Assembly: GCF_030756675.1 (NCBI RefSeq)
Contig: NZ_JAVBXD010000014.1
Coordinates: 31,392 to 95,391, forward strand
DNA: 64,000 nucleotides
Reading direction: 5' to 3'
Source: Bacillus multifaciens
GTDB lineage: Bacteria > Bacillota > Bacilli > Bacillales > Bacillaceae_G
Shown here: piece by piece, positions 54,840 through 63,661 of the stretch
How positions within the stretch are numbered: the first letter of the stretch is position 1
Layout: the number at the start of each line of letters is the position of its first letter
Translations under genes and position numbers: made by a program
The notes under the pieces: model-generated
What the model was told of the DNA's origin: nothing
The model's input: the letters and a program-made list of their open reading frames with translations, nothing else
The model's database searches: none

Positions 54840-56011
54840 TGAAGGGGGTGAGAACAATTGGATGGCTGGATGGAGTGTTAAACAGAAATAAAGAAATAGC
54901 ATTTATGTTTGATGTAGACATGTTTGTTGATGCGGCAAATAGAGCTCATATGAAACGATTGGCAATTGATACTTGTATATCTTTTTTAGGAAGAACAATT
55001 AGTCAATCGGAATTCAGAGTAAAGAATAAAAAAGAATTTGTACAGGATGAGCTTTACTATCGTTTGAATGTTAGACCAAACAAGAATATGACAGCCAGCA
55101 CTTTTTGGGAAAAGTTCGTTCGTAAGCTTATTTATGATAATGAATGTTTAGTCATACAAGCTGATGATGGTGATCTACTCATTGCAGATGACTTTCAGCA
55201 TAATGAATATGCTGTTTTTGAAGATATATTTACGAATGTGACGGTAAAAGACTATCTTTTCAAAAGAAGTTTTAAACAAAGTGAAGTTATCCATTTGAAA
55301 TATCGAAATGATAAGTTATCAACGCTTATAGATGGGCTTTTTGCTGACTATGGCGACTTATTCGGTAGAATATTAAACTCCCAAAAACGTAAAAACCAAG
55401 TTCGCGGCACAGTTGATATGGATATGATTGGTGCTAAAACGCAAGAACAGGTAACAAAGTTACAAGAGTTTATAGACAATATGTATAAGGCAATTGGTGA
55501 TAAAGATATTGCTATTGTTCCGCAACAAAAAGGGATTGAGTACAAGGAAGTATATAATGGTTCCGCTAATGGTCCAAGTGTGGAAGAAATAAACAAAGTA
55601 ACGAATGGTTTTCTCAATCAAGTAGCAATGGCTATCGGTATTCCAACATCTTTGTTATATGGGGATATGGCGGATGTAGAAAAGCAAACGAAAAATTACA
55701 TGCTTTTCACGGCAAAACCTTTGTTAAAAAAGATATCAGATGAAGCAAACGTGAAATTCTTTGAAATGAATGAGTATCTTGAAGGACAAAAGATTGAGGT
55801 TAAAGCTGTTTCTTATCAAAGTATATTTGATCTTGCGACAAGCATTGATAAGCTCATTTCTTCTAGTGCATTTACTGCTAATGAAATTAGGATGGAAGTA
55901 GGATATGAAATTTCGGATGATCCGAACTTAAATGTCCATCATATTACGAAAAACTATACTAAATTGAATGAAGATGAAGGAGGTGAGGGAGAAAATGACG
56001 GTGAAACTTGA
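54839..56011 (+). CDS. Portal protein (HK97 family)
   Basis: A 390-residue portal (RLAIDTCISFLGRTISQSEFRV, FWEKFVRKLIYDNECLVI, AIGIPTSLLYGD). It forms the DNA entry ring of the head. The start is uncertain: GTG 54839 overlaps the terL stop by one base with no ribosome site, whereas GAAGGGGGTG sits 6 nt before an ATT at 54857 that would give GWLDGVLNRN, a typical portal N-terminus. It overlaps the protease gene by 17 nt. Confidence 0.93.
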   Translation: MKGVRTIGWLDGVLNRNKEIAFMFDVDMFVDAANRAHMKRLAIDTCISFLGRTISQSEFRVKNKKEFVQDELYYRLNVRPNKNMTASTFWEKFVRKLIYDNECLVIQADDGDLLIADDFQHNEYAVFEDIFTNVTVKDYLFKRSFKQSEVIHLKYRNDKLSTLIDGLFADYGDLFGRILNSQKRKNQVRGTVDMDMIGAKTQEQVTKLQEFIDNMYKAIGDKDIAIVPQQKGIEYKEVYNGSANGPSVEEINKVTNGFLNQVAMAIGIPTSLLYGDMADVEKQTKNYMLFTAKPLLKKISDEANVKFFEMNEYLEGQKIEVKAVSYQSIFDLATSIDKLISSSAFTANEIRMEVGYEISDDPNLNVHHITKNYTKLNEDEGGEGENDGET

Positions 56012-56627
56012 TATTAAAGGTCCAATTATTTCTAGTGATGAAGCTTGGATTTATGAATGGTTCGAAATGGATGCGACAAGCCCAGGAATGGTTGCAAAAG
56101 AACTTGTTAATGCTAATGGCGAAGATTTGATTGTATCAATTAATAGTCCTGGCGGTTATGTACATGAAGGTTCTGAGATTTATACAGAATTAAAAAATTA
56201 TCCAGGTAATGTGGAAGTTCAAATTGTTGGTTTAGCTGCAAGTGCGGCTTCTGTTATTGCGATGGCTGGTGATAAAGTTCGGATTTCTCCAACAGCACAA
56301 ATCATGATTCATAATGCTTCTATGTGGAATGGCGGAGATCATCGTGATATGGAAAAAGCTGCTGAGATGTTGAAAACGACAGATCGAGCAATTGTAAACG
56401 CATATGTTATTAAAAGTGGTAAATCCGAAGAAGAATTACTTAATATGATGGCAGAAGAAACATGGATGGGACCACAACAAGCATTAGAGCATAATTTTGT
56501 GGATGAAATCATGTTTATGGAGAATCCAGTTAAAATGACGGCTTCAGGTGCCGTTTCTTCTATGATTCCACAGAAAGTAATTGATGGTTTTAGAAATGGA
56601 ACACTCAATAAAGGGAAAGCTGAATGA
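55995..56627 (+). CDS. ClpP-like prohead protease, C-terminus frameshifted
   Basis: A 210-residue ClpP-fold protease: LIVSINSPGGYVHEGSEIY, catalytic serine in GLAASAASVIAMAG and histidine in IMIHNAS. It trims the capsid protein N-terminus during maturation. ATG 55995 has GGAGG and GGGAG upstream. After the stop, the +1 frame continues for 31 codons (56623-56718: NELQTNTEPKPKEPNPKPV to GIKGLFLKL), which looks like the usual charged/proline tail of this family, so a one-base insertion near AATAAAGGGAAAG is likely. The catalytic core is intact. Confidence 0.92.
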   Translation: MTVKLDIKGPIISSDEAWIYEWFEMDATSPGMVAKELVNANGEDLIVSINSPGGYVHEGSEIYTELKNYPGNVEVQIVGLAASAASVIAMAGDKVRISPTAQIMIHNASMWNGGDHRDMEKAAEMLKTTDRAIVNAYVIKSGKSEEELLNMMAEETWMGPQQALEHNFVDEIMFMENPVKMTASGAVSSMIPQKVIDGFRNGTLNKGKAE

Positions 56628-56737
56628 ATTACAAACTAATACAGAACCAAAACCAAAAGAGCCAAATCCGAAACCTGTTAAGAACAGTGGGATTAAAGGG
56701 CTCTTTTTAAAATTGTAAAAATTGGGGGAAACACATA

Positions 56738-57892
56738 ATGACGATTAAATTTAATAAATCTGAAGCGCTTAGTAAAGCAAAAGCAAAATTAACGGATGCT
56801 TTAACAAATGCTGAAAGCACAGAAAAAGAACAAACGGCAGCCTTTGAAAATTTCTTTGATGCAATGCAAACGGACATAATTAATACAGTTCGTAATCAAG
56901 TAAATGATGAAATGTTAGATCGTTCTATTCTTCAACAACGTGGTCAAAACGTATTAACAGCAGCAGAAACAAAATTCTTCAATGCAGTTGTTCAAGAAGG
57001 TGGATTTAAAGACGGTTCAATCCTTCCAGTAACTACACAAGAACGTGTATTTGAAGATTTGGTTAAAGAACATCCATTACTTGATGCTTTAGGGCTACAA
57101 GATTTAGGCGCAGTTACAAAGTTCATTTACTCTGATGCAACAAAAGCGTATGCATGGGGCGAGTTATTCGGTGAAATTCGAGGACAAGTAAATGCAGCAT
57201 TCCGAGAAGAAAAAATTGGTCAGCTTAAATTAACAGCATTTGCGGCTATTCCAAATGATATGTTAGAACTTGGTCCAGAATGGGTTGAACGTTACGTTCG
57301 AACTTTATTAGTAGAAACATATTCAGTAGGTTTAGAGTTTGGATTTGTAAATGGTGGTGGATCAGTAGCGCATCAACCTGTAGGTTTAATGAAGGATGTA
57401 AATGCAACTACAGGAGCTGTTACTGATAAAAAATCGTCAGGCACATTAACTTTTGCTCCTTCAGAACATGGTGAAGTCATTGCTGGTGAGCTTTATGAGG
57501 TAGTAAAAGCATTATCTGTGGACGGAAAAGGAAAATCTCGCAAGGTATTAAATAAAATTGTAATGGTAGTGAATCCGATTGATGCAATTGGCGTACAAGC
57601 GCGTAACACAATTCAAACAGCTAATGGCCAATGGGTAATGGCATTACCTTATAACATTCAAACTGTTGAATCTGAAGAAGTTCCAGTAGGAAAGGCGCTA
57701 TTTTTTGTACAAGGTCAATACCTTGCAGCAATCGCTGGTGGATACAAGCTTAAATCATTTGACCAAACATTAGCGATTGAAGATGCTACGCTTTATACAA
57801 TTAAACAGTTTGCTAATGGTAAACCAAAAGATAATAAAGCGGCACTTGTTTATGATTTAAAGATTTCATTTACACCACCAGTAACTAAATAA
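56738..57892 (+). CDS. Major capsid protein, HK97 fold
   Basis: A 384-residue HK97-type capsid protein. The first about 100 residues are a helical delta domain expected to be removed by the upstream protease, followed by ILPVTTQERVFEDLVKEHPLL, the E-loop/P-domain region and a hydrophobic VGKALFFVQGQYLAAIAGG segment. GGGGG 8-12 nt before the ATG. Confidence 0.93.
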   Translation: MTIKFNKSEALSKAKAKLTDALTNAESTEKEQTAAFENFFDAMQTDIINTVRNQVNDEMLDRSILQQRGQNVLTAAETKFFNAVVQEGGFKDGSILPVTTQERVFEDLVKEHPLLDALGLQDLGAVTKFIYSDATKAYAWGELFGEIRGQVNAAFREEKIGQLKLTAFAAIPNDMLELGPEWVERYVRTLLVETYSVGLEFGFVNGGGSVAHQPVGLMKDVNATTGAVTDKKSSGTLTFAPSEHGEVIAGELYEVVKALSVDGKGKSRKVLNKIVMVVNPIDAIGVQARNTIQTANGQWVMALPYNIQTVESEEVPVGKALFFVQGQYLAAIAGGYKLKSFDQTLAIEDATLYTIKQFANGKPKDNKAALVYDLKISFTPPVTK

Positions 57893-57904
57893 GGAATGAT
57901 GTGA

Positions 57905-58201
57905 ATGGACAATCCAACAATTTCAGATGAAATATTAAAGCAATTCAAAGAAAGGATGCGCTTAGGTGACGATGAAGACGATAACCTAAGACGTATCCTT
58001 TTTGCATCCAATAAAGATTTAGTGAGAGTTTGTGGTAATTATGATCTTAACGATGACGAGGTGTTTAAGGAGTTAGTCTTTGAACGTTCTCGTTATGTTT
58101 ATAATGATGCACTAGAGTATTTTGACAAGAATTTTTTAAGTCAGATTAATAGTCTTAGCATTGAAAAAGCGTTAGAAGAAATTAAAGTGGACGGTGAATG
58201 A
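57905..58201 (+). CDS. Head-tail connector, gp6-like
   Basis: A 98-residue helical protein of the phage gp6/DNA-packaging adaptor type (LLRRILFASNKDL-like helix, SRYVYNDALEYFDKNFL). It sits directly after the capsid gene and forms a ring on the portal. Slight overlap with the next coding unit's leader. Confidence 0.82.
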   Translation: MDNPTISDEILKQFKERMRLGDDEDDNLRRILFASNKDLVRVCGNYDLNDDEVFKELVFERSRYVYNDALEYFDKNFLSQINSLSIEKALEEIKVDGE

Positions 58202-58202
58202 T

Positions 58203-58556
58203 ATGCGTCCTTTTCAGTATAAACAGCCATTAAACACAGGAGATTTTAGAAATAAAATCATTATTGAACAGCCAGTAACAATAAAAGATGATCTTGACCA
58301 GGTTATTGAAATAGATTGGAAAGAATTTAAAAAAGCTTGGGCTATGATAAAAACATTAAAAGGATCAGAATATATTGCCGCTTCGGCTTCACAAGCAACA
58401 CTAATTTATCGGTTCGTTATCCCCTGCACTTTTGGAATTACAGAAGAAATGCGGATTAATTTAAAGGGGCGTATCTTCGATATTATTGAACCACCAATAA
58501 ATGATAATGAAGAGAATAAAACATTAACCATCATAGCTATGGAAAAGATTGGGTGA
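58203..58556 (+). CDS. Head closure protein (phage head-tail adaptor)
   Basis: A 117-residue SPP1 gp16-like head closure protein: TGDFRNKIIIEQPVTIKDD, WAMIKTLKGSEYIAA, FDIIEPPINDNEENKTLTI. ATG 58203 is 5 nt from GGTGA; GTG 58194 overlaps the previous gene. Confidence 0.88.
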   Translation: MRPFQYKQPLNTGDFRNKIIIEQPVTIKDDLDQVIEIDWKEFKKAWAMIKTLKGSEYIAASASQATLIYRFVIPCTFGITEEMRINLKGRIFDIIEPPINDNEENKTLTIIAMEKIG

Positions 58557-58562
58557 AAGCTG

Positions 58563-58925
58563 GTGACTAGTGTTAACGATTTAGCGAATGAGATTGTTAG
58601 ACAAGTAGCAGCATATACAAGAGAAGTAGAAGAAAAGGTAGAACAGGCGGCTGATGATGTAACGAAAGAATCTGTAAATAATTTAAAAACAGCAGGTGGA
58701 TTTGACGATCAATCTGGTGATTACCGCAAGGGATGGAAACGTAAGAAAGTAAATGGTGTATGGGTTATTTACAATAAGAAATATCAACTTACTCATTTAC
58801 TAGAGCGTGGACATGTAATTGCTGGTGGTACTGGCCGATCGCGGACATTTCTGCATATTGGACCAGAAGAACAGAAAGCCATCTCTGAATTCACAGATCG
58901 CGTTGAAAGGGCGATACGGAAATGA
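58563..58925 (+). CDS. HK97 gp10-family neck/tail protein
   Basis: A 120-residue protein of the gp10 family (NLKTAGGFDDQSGDYRKGW, YQLTHLLERGHVIAGG, FLHIGPEEQKAI). It acts in tail completion or head-tail joining. GTG start; overlaps the next gene by 4 nt. Confidence 0.9.
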   Translation: MTSVNDLANEIVRQVAAYTREVEEKVEQAADDVTKESVNNLKTAGGFDDQSGDYRKGWKRKKVNGVWVIYNKKYQLTHLLERGHVIAGGTGRSRTFLHIGPEEQKAISEFTDRVERAIRK

Positions 58926-59239
58926 CATTAGCAGAACTATTAAACATTTTGAAGGCTACAGGTTATCCTGTGGCTTATTCGCATTTCACAACAGTACAAA
59001 TGCCACCGTATATTTGTATCCTTGTGGACGGCTCATCTAACATGATGGCTGACAATAAGGTCTATCACGAAATAAATGATATCAATATTGAGCTTTACAC
59101 AATAAAAAAAGATTTGGTTGCAGAAGCCAAGCTTAAAAACGTTCTAGATGAACATGAGATGCCTTATGATTCTCCATTTGAAACGTTTATTGAATCTGAG
59201 AAGCTATATCAAAAATTTTATGAAGTGAGGTTGATTTAA
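58922..59239 (+). CDS. Tail completion protein (gp11-like)
   Basis: A 105-residue protein (LAELLNILKATGYPVAYSHF, IELYTIKKDLVAEAKL, YQKFYEVRLI) between gp10 and the major tail protein, the position of the tail terminator/joining protein. Translated from an ATGA overlap. Confidence 0.85.
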   Translation: MTLAELLNILKATGYPVAYSHFTTVQMPPYICILVDGSSNMMADNKVYHEINDINIELYTIKKDLVAEAKLKNVLDEHEMPYDSPFETFIESEKLYQKFYEVRLI

Positions 59240-59830
59240 ATGCCTGAAAATAAAGTTTCGTTCGGTTTGAAAAATGTTCATTATGTACCATATGACGTGA
59301 AAGATTTTGTAGTTACGTTTGGAACGCCAATTCCGTTGCCTGGTGGAGTTGAGTTAACTTTTGATCCGCGTGGCGATTTAATTGAATTCTATGCAGACGA
59401 CATGCTTTATTACGCTGCAAGTAATAACCAAGGTTATGACGGAACATTAAATATCGCTACTATTCCAGAGCAATTCGCTATTGATGCGCTTGGTGAGCAA
59501 TTAGATGCAGAAGATGGAGTATTAAATGAGCTAGCTGATGCGAAAGGAAAACCGTTCGCGTTATTATTCGAATTTGATGGCGATGTGAATGCAACTCGAC
59601 ATGTTATGTATAACTGTTCAGCGAGTCGTCCGACACTTGCATCTAAAACAAAAACAAACTCGGCTGAACCGAACACAAATGAACTGAAGTTCGTCTCTAG
59701 TCCAATTGTTTTAGCTCCTGGCGGTAGACCAATGGTTAAAACAAAAACAACTTCTAAAACAACAAAAGCAATTTATGATAATTGGTACAAAAAAGTATAC
59801 GTAAAATCAGCAGCACCAAAAGGAGCGTAA
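59240..59830 (+). CDS. Major tail protein, phi13 family
   Basis: A 196-residue tail tube protein: VSFGLKNVHYVPYDV, LPGGVELTFDPRGDLIEFYAD, NQGYDGTLNIATIPEQF and a lysine-rich C-terminus match the phi13 family. It polymerises into the long non-contractile tail. Confidence 0.93.
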   Translation: MPENKVSFGLKNVHYVPYDVKDFVVTFGTPIPLPGGVELTFDPRGDLIEFYADDMLYYAASNNQGYDGTLNIATIPEQFAIDALGEQLDAEDGVLNELADAKGKPFALLFEFDGDVNATRHVMYNCSASRPTLASKTKTNSAEPNTNELKFVSSPIVLAPGGRPMVKTKTTSKTTKAIYDNWYKKVYVKSAAPKGA

Positions 59831-59834
59831 TTAG

Positions 59835-60179
59835 ATGGAAAAAACAATTGTAGTAGACGGTAAGCAAGTCCGATTAAAAAGTACAGGTGGAACTCCTAAG
59901 CGATATAAAGCACAATTTGGAAAAGATTACTTTTCAGATTTAATGAAACTGTATCCATTGATAAAATCAGATGTAAATGATTTAGATAATATGGATTTTA
60001 GTTTATTAGATATGGACGTTTTCTATAACTTTACTTATGTATTAGCGAAAACAGCAGATCCAACTATCCCTGATCCAATTACTTGGCTAGATACATTTGA
60101 TGAGTTTCCGATTTATGAAATCATTCCAGAAATTCAAGATATGTTAATGGCTTCTATGCAATCTAAAAAAAAGATGTAA
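59835..60179 (+). CDS. Tail assembly chaperone gpG-type
   Basis: A 114-residue first chaperone frame, ending SKKKM just after eight consecutive A. It binds the tape measure during tail assembly. The canonical slippery heptamer A AAA AAG (60167-60173) in frame, followed by a stop 3 codons later, marks a programmed -1 frameshift that makes the longer form. Confidence 0.9.
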   Translation: MEKTIVVDGKQVRLKSTGGTPKRYKAQFGKDYFSDLMKLYPLIKSDVNDLDNMDFSLLDMDVFYNFTYVLAKTADPTIPDPITWLDTFDEFPIYEIIPEIQDMLMASMQSKKKM

Positions 60180-60385
60180 GTGACGAGCAAGGAGCTGACG
60201 ATGGAGAAGGATTTACAACCGAGACGTTCCTTGCCTTGTGTTATAAATGTAAGCTTACAAGTTTAGATTTAGAGGAAATGACAATCGGTATGTGCCTTGA
60301 TTACATTAGTGAATATATCGACTTGCAGAATCCGCAAAAAGAAACGGTGAGAAAAGCTACTCAAAAAGATTACGATGCATTCTAA
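59835..60385 (+). CDS. Tail assembly chaperone gpGT-type (programmed -1 frameshift product)
   Basis: After slippage at 60167-60173 the ribosome reads GAT from 60173 and continues for 70 codons (DVSDEQGADDGEGFTTETF.., MCLDYISEYIDLQNPQKE) to the TAA at 60385, giving a product of about 183 residues. The second frame has no start codon of its own and the tail matches the gpT part of other siphophages, so expression by frameshift is the only sensible route. Confidence 0.85.
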
Positions 60386-60446
60386 AAATGACTGCCTATT
60401 ATACAACGGGTGGTCATTTTTATTTTTGTAAAAAGGTGGTGAATGT

Positions 60447-63400
60447 GTGGATAAATCAATAAAAGGGATTACGATACAGCTTGGTGCGGACACTTCTAAG
60501 TTGGGAAATGCACTTAAAGATGTTACAAAGCAATCTGTAGCTTTATCTCAAGAATTGAAGCAAGTTGAGAGAGGATTGAAGTTCAATCCTGGAAACACGG
60601 AATTACTCGCACAGAAACAGCAGTTATTAGCTGAACAAGTATCAGTAACAACCGAAAAGCTAAATAAGCTGAAAGAAGCGCAAACACAGATCAATCAGAA
60701 GTTCGCGGAAGGCAAGATATCACCAGAACAATATAGGGCGTTCAACCGTGAAGTAATCGCAACTGAAAACCATTTAAAAAGCTTACAAAATTCTATGAGA
60801 GAGATGGAAGCTGAAGAAGGTCGTATAGCTAATTCAACAAGACAGCTAGAAGCATTATTTCAAGCCACAGGAACGAGTGTAGATAACTTCTCTAGCGCTT
60901 TAGGTGGTAGACTAGTCAACGCAATTAAAAGCGGCACAGCATCATCTAAACAACTTGACGAAGCGATTAACAAAATTGGTGTCGAAGCATTAGGCACAAG
61001 AACTGATCTTGAAAAGATGAAACAAATTCTTGCAACGATTGATGATGGAAACTCAATAGAAAATGTTAAAAAAGATTTAGCTAAACTCTCGCAAGAAGCT
61101 GAACATGCAGGAAAGAAATTCAAAGAACTTGATATTGATTTAGAAAATATGTTGGGTGCAGCAATTGCTGGCGGAGGTTTAGACAAAGCTATTGAGACCG
61201 CACTAGATACATCTAAATTAAAAACAAAAATCGATATATCATTTAATGTTCCTGAGGAGTCTAAGAAATCAGTAGAAGCGGCTGTGAGAGGTATCGAAGC
61301 GTATGGTGTCGATGGAGAAGAGGCGCTAGAAGGTGTTAGGCGACAATGGGCATTAAATAAAACAGCCTCTGATGAAGCAAACACGGCTATCGCTAAACAA
61401 GCAGCAACTATTTCTCAAACATATGCTGGAATTGATTTTAGTGAGTTAATTCAAGAAACGAACGAGATTGCCAGTGAATTAGGTATCTCTCAAGAAGGAG
61501 CGATGGGGTTAACGGATGCCCTCTTGAGAGTTGGTTTTCCACCGGAGCAAATAGACATTATCGCTGAATATGGTGGTCAGCTAACTCGTGCTGGGTTCAA
61601 AGCTGAAGAAGTTCAAGCGATTATGGAAGCTGGGATTGAAACAGGTACTTGGAATATAGATAACCTTTTGGACGGTCTAAAAGAAGGACGGATTCAATTA
61701 ACTGAGTTTGCTCAAGGAGCAGACAAAGCTTTAAAAGAAGCGCTTGATGGTTCAGGGATTGCAACTGAACAAATAGAACAATGGGGAGCAGCTGTCGCTA
61801 AGGGCGGAAGAGAAGGTGCGGCAGCTATGGTGGAAGTGGCTAAAGCAATCGATGGAATAGAAGACCCCGTTAAAAAGAATCAAGTGGGGGTTAAAGTTCT
61901 AGCCACTATGTTTGAAGACCAAGGGCAGAATATAACTAACACTTTAATAAATGCTTCACAAAAAACAGTAGATTTCAAGAAAAACCAAGATCAACTTAAT
62001 GATTCAGTTAAAAAGCTAGATGCTTCGCCGGCTGTTAAATTTCAGAAAGCGATGGCTGATTTAAAGATAGCCCTTGAACCGGTTTTAGAGGTAATCACGA
62101 ATGTAATTAGTAAGTTAGCTGAATGGATCTCAAATAATCCTAAGTTAGCAGCAACATTAGCAACTATTGCTACAGTAATTGGTATCATATCTGGGGTTAT
62201 ATTAGCATTAGCGCCTATATTTATAACTTTGTCTAGTATAGTTGGTGTGTTAGCTGGATTCTTTGGTATTGCTGTCAGTGCAATGTGGGGGATTGTAGCG
62301 ATTGTCCCTATAATTATTGCCGCAGTCGTTGCATTAATTGTTGCAATCGTTAAAAACTGGGATTCTATTAAACAGAAGACAATCGACATATGGAATTCAA
62401 TTATCGAATTTCTTTCTAACTTGTGGAATGGCGTTGTAGATATAGCCTCAGAGGTTTGGAGCAAAGTTGTTGAAGTGACGACAAGTGTTTGGAATGGAAT
62501 CAAGGATTTCTTTTCTGAACTTTGGACCGGTATAGTAGAGTTATTTACAACCACTGTGAATGGCATTCGTGATTTCTTTATTCAAGCATGGACAACCGTA
62601 TCGGAATTTTTTATGAGCATATGGAATGGTATTGTCGCATTTATAACACCAATTCTTCAAGGTATAGCGGATTTCTTTTCGATGATCTGGAACGGAATTT
62701 CAGCTGTTATACAATCTGTTTGGAATTTCATCACGCAGTATTTACAAGCAATTTGGACAGCTATTTTGTATTTTGCTACTCCAATTTTTGAAAGTGTAAA
62801 ACAATTTATTGTTGATACTTGGAATACAATCAGTTCAACAACAAGTGCCGTATGGCAAGCAATAACAGACTTTCTATCATCTTGTTGGAATGGGCTTGTT
62901 AGTTTTGTTACCCCAATCTTTGAATCTATAAAGAATTTTATCATATCAGTATGGGATACGGTAAGTTCAACAACAAGTTCAGTTTGGAATGGTATTAAAT
63001 CAACAGCATCATCCATTTGGGAAGGCCTAAAAGAAACAATTATGGGTCCTGTCCGATGGGTTACTGGTGCAGTTACAAGCGCGTTTGATGGAATGAAGTC
63101 AGGAATTTTGAGCGCATGGGATGGTATAAAGTCTGGTATCAAAACAACAATAAATTTCATCATTAAAATGATTAATAAATTCATAGATGGATTTAACGCA
63201 CCGGCGGATGCCTTAAATAAAATACCTGGTGTTGATGCACCGAAAATCCCACATGTTCCAATGCTGGCCACAGGTGGCCATGTTCTTGGAGATGGTCAGT
63301 TCATAGCTGGTGAAGCTGGTCCAGAGTTATTCACTAAAAAGGGAAATAAGGTATCTGTTACGCCGCTGTCATCAAGAGAGAAATCGCTTGGTATCACAGG

Positions 63401-63656
63401 TACAATTAAAGAATTAGTTGCGAATATGAATCGTACGATGGCTGATAATATACAATCACTTAATGAAAGTGCAATGCGCGGAATGAGTGTTTCATATGCT
63501 AATGCAGGAATGTATGGCATGGATTCAACTCCCAAAGAGGTAGTTGTACAACTTACTGTAGATCAACCCGTAATTGTGGATGGTCGTATGGTACAACGCT
63601 CTGTGCGAAAAGAGAATTTGAGAGAAGATAACATTAATGCTTTGAAAAGGGGGTAA
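60447..63656 (+). CDS. Tape measure protein
   Basis: A 1069-residue protein that sets tail length. A long coiled-coil N-terminal part (residues 1-250), a helical region with alanine- and glycine-rich stretches, hydrophobic segments near 560-640, then a region of 11-residue-type tryptophan repeats (WNGIVDIASEVW, WNGIKDFFSELW, IWNGIVAFITPIL) and a C-terminal domain with GGHVLGDGQFIAGEAGPEL. GTG 60447 has AAGGTGGTGA upstream. Confidence 0.95.
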   Translation: MDKSIKGITIQLGADTSKLGNALKDVTKQSVALSQELKQVERGLKFNPGNTELLAQKQQLLAEQVSVTTEKLNKLKEAQTQINQKFAEGKISPEQYRAFNREVIATENHLKSLQNSMREMEAEEGRIANSTRQLEALFQATGTSVDNFSSALGGRLVNAIKSGTASSKQLDEAINKIGVEALGTRTDLEKMKQILATIDDGNSIENVKKDLAKLSQEAEHAGKKFKELDIDLENMLGAAIAGGGLDKAIETALDTSKLKTKIDISFNVPEESKKSVEAAVRGIEAYGVDGEEALEGVRRQWALNKTASDEANTAIAKQAATISQTYAGIDFSELIQETNEIASELGISQEGAMGLTDALLRVGFPPEQIDIIAEYGGQLTRAGFKAEEVQAIMEAGIETGTWNIDNLLDGLKEGRIQLTEFAQGADKALKEALDGSGIATEQIEQWGAAVAKGGREGAAAMVEVAKAIDGIEDPVKKNQVGVKVLATMFEDQGQNITNTLINASQKTVDFKKNQDQLNDSVKKLDASPAVKFQKAMADLKIALEPVLEVITNVISKLAEWISNNPKLAATLATIATVIGIISGVILALAPIFITLSSIVGVLAGFFGIAVSAMWGIVAIVPIIIAAVVALIVAIVKNWDSIKQKTIDIWNSIIEFLSNLWNGVVDIASEVWSKVVEVTTSVWNGIKDFFSELWTGIVELFTTTVNGIRDFFIQAWTTVSEFFMSIWNGIVAFITPILQGIADFFSMIWNGISAVIQSVWNFITQYLQAIWTAILYFATPIFESVKQFIVDTWNTISSTTSAVWQAITDFLSSCWNGLVSFVTPIFESIKNFIISVWDTVSSTTSSVWNGIKSTASSIWEGLKETIMGPVRWVTGAVTSAFDGMKSGILSAWDGIKSGIKTTINFIIKMINKFIDGFNAPADALNKIPGVDAPKIPHVPMLATGGHVLGDGQFIAGEAGPELFTKKGNKVSVTPLSSREKSLGITGTIKELVANMNRTMADNIQSLNESAMRGMSVSYANAGMYGMDSTPKEVVVQLTVDQPVIVDGRMVQRSVRKENLREDNINALKRG

Positions 63657-63661
63657 CAAGG

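Noticed and set aside
60860-61384. 174-codon minus-strand frame in the tape measure gene
   Set aside because: Antisense shadow of a long, codon-biased gene; serine-rich low-complexity translation and no ribosome site. The same applies to the minus frames at 62042-62566 and 62657-63271.
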